Source: Promethearchaeota archaeon
GTDB taxonomy: Archaea > Asgardarchaeota > Lokiarchaeia > Sigynarchaeales > SOKP01
Assembly: GCA_016839425.1 (NCBI GenBank)
Contig: JAEOUI010000367.1
Span: 1 to 25,147, forward strand
Reading direction: 5' to 3'
Length of the DNA stretch: 25,147 nt
A program made the translations under genes and the position numbers. Below are positions 24,648 to 25,147 of this stretch, piece by piece. The stretch's first letter is position 1. The number at the start of each line of letters is the position of its first letter. The notes under the pieces are model-generated. The model worked only from the letters and a program-made list of their open reading frames with translations. It did not search any database and had not been told where the DNA came from.

Positions 24648-24769
24648 CTAATATTGTTTTCTTTTATTTCTCGAGATAATTTTTAAATTCCCTTCATATC
24701 ATCGTGATTTATTTGTAAACAAGCGCACTCCCCTCGTTTTCAAACTTTTGTGCCTTCTTTATAAGTTAG

Positions 24770-25147
24770 ATGAAACTCACTGAATCAATTCAATTTAAAA
24801 GAACGAAAGAGTTGTCCAAAACATGCCACGCCGCCAAAAACCTGTATAACCTGGCTAACTACCACATGCGGCAAGGGTTCTTCTGCCTGAACGAGTGGTG
24901 GCGGTACGAGGGCCTCTGGCACGCCCTCAAGGACTCGGACGCTTACAAGGAGCACCCTCGCAAACCTCGCAGCAAATCCTCAGGTTCGTCGACAAGAACT
25001 GGAAATCCTTCTTTCAGGCAATGAAGGAATGGAAGGTCCATCCCAAGCGAATTTGTAGACGGCCTCGGCCTCCCAAGTATAAGGAAAAATGCGGCGAGTT
25101 CGTAGTCGTCTTTATTCGATTGCCGTTTGTTGACCAAATCGGCTCGC
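24770..25147 (+). pseudogene. TnpB-like (IS200/IS605-type) transposon protein, frameshifted and cut by window edge
   Basis: The first ~61 residues (MKLTESIQFKRTKEL, then CHAAKNLYNLANYHMRQG) match the N-terminus typical of IS605-family TnpB/OrfB proteins, RNA-guided nucleases encoded by transposons. After KEH near 24953 the frame is lost. The family sequence resumes in the next frame as PSQTSQQILRFVDKNW from 24955, then FFQAMKEWKVHP and RPRPPKYKEK. Counting bases, one nucleotide is missing near 24953. The original frame continues with unrelated residues to a stop at 25024. The sequence runs off the right edge, so the RuvC-like catalytic part is not visible. This stretch is far more GC-rich than the rest of the window, a sign of transfer. 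A sequencing error is a possible alternative for the shift. Confidence 0.8.

Noticed and set aside
25094..25147. A possible second frameshift in the TnpB-like fragment
   Set aside because: After VVVF the frame reads unfamiliar residues and another frame gives CRLLTKSAR, but too little sequence remains before the edge to decide.

Overview
The window looks like chromosomal DNA from an archaeon, most likely an Asgard archaeon of the Lokiarchaeia type (inference). Four things support this. The DNA is AT-rich, with TATA-like boxes about 25 to 30 nt before start codons and T-tracts after stop codons, and several genes appear leaderless. Two large surface proteins end in a PGF motif, a hydrophobic segment and basic residues. 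One gene joins longin-like domains, an Arf-like GTPase and PAS domains. A dolichol/phytol-kinase-type lipid enzyme is present. I saw no rRNA, tRNA or CRISPR array.

Layout. From 1 to 7177 lie two large + strand surface proteins: a PKD-repeat protein cut by the left edge, and a gingipain-like (C25) cysteine peptidase with Ig-like and PKD repeats. A small Mrr-like nuclease-fold protein follows (7321-7692). On the - strand are a polyprenol-kinase/cytidylyltransferase-family membrane enzyme (7800-8906) and a longin-GTPase-longin-PAS-PAS-kinase-like fusion (9011-11848). Next come an unknown 82-residue protein and a flavin-reductase-like protein (12119-13023).

From 13237 to 18567 lie a secreted beta-propeller protein with four copies of a ~255-residue module I do not recognise, and a separate gene encoding one copy without a signal peptide. 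Both genes carry the same promoter motif. A small membrane protein with a duplicated Cys/Ser/His motif follows (18733-19254). A - strand cluster (22762 to 19329) encodes a membrane protein ending in six Cys-Gly-Gly repeats, a radical SAM/SPASM enzyme 68 nt downstream, and an alpha-oxoamine-synthase-family PLP enzyme. The right end has a GNAT acetyltransferase, a winged-helix/iron-sulfur protein, and a GC-rich, frameshifted TnpB-like fragment that runs off the window.

Best candidates for something undescribed: (1) the Cys-Gly-Gly-tailed membrane protein with its radical SAM/SPASM neighbour, which look like a substrate and its modifying enzyme; (2) the five-copy module shared by a secreted and a probably cytosolic protein; (3) the GTPase/PAS protein whose kinase phospho-acceptor His is replaced by Gln.
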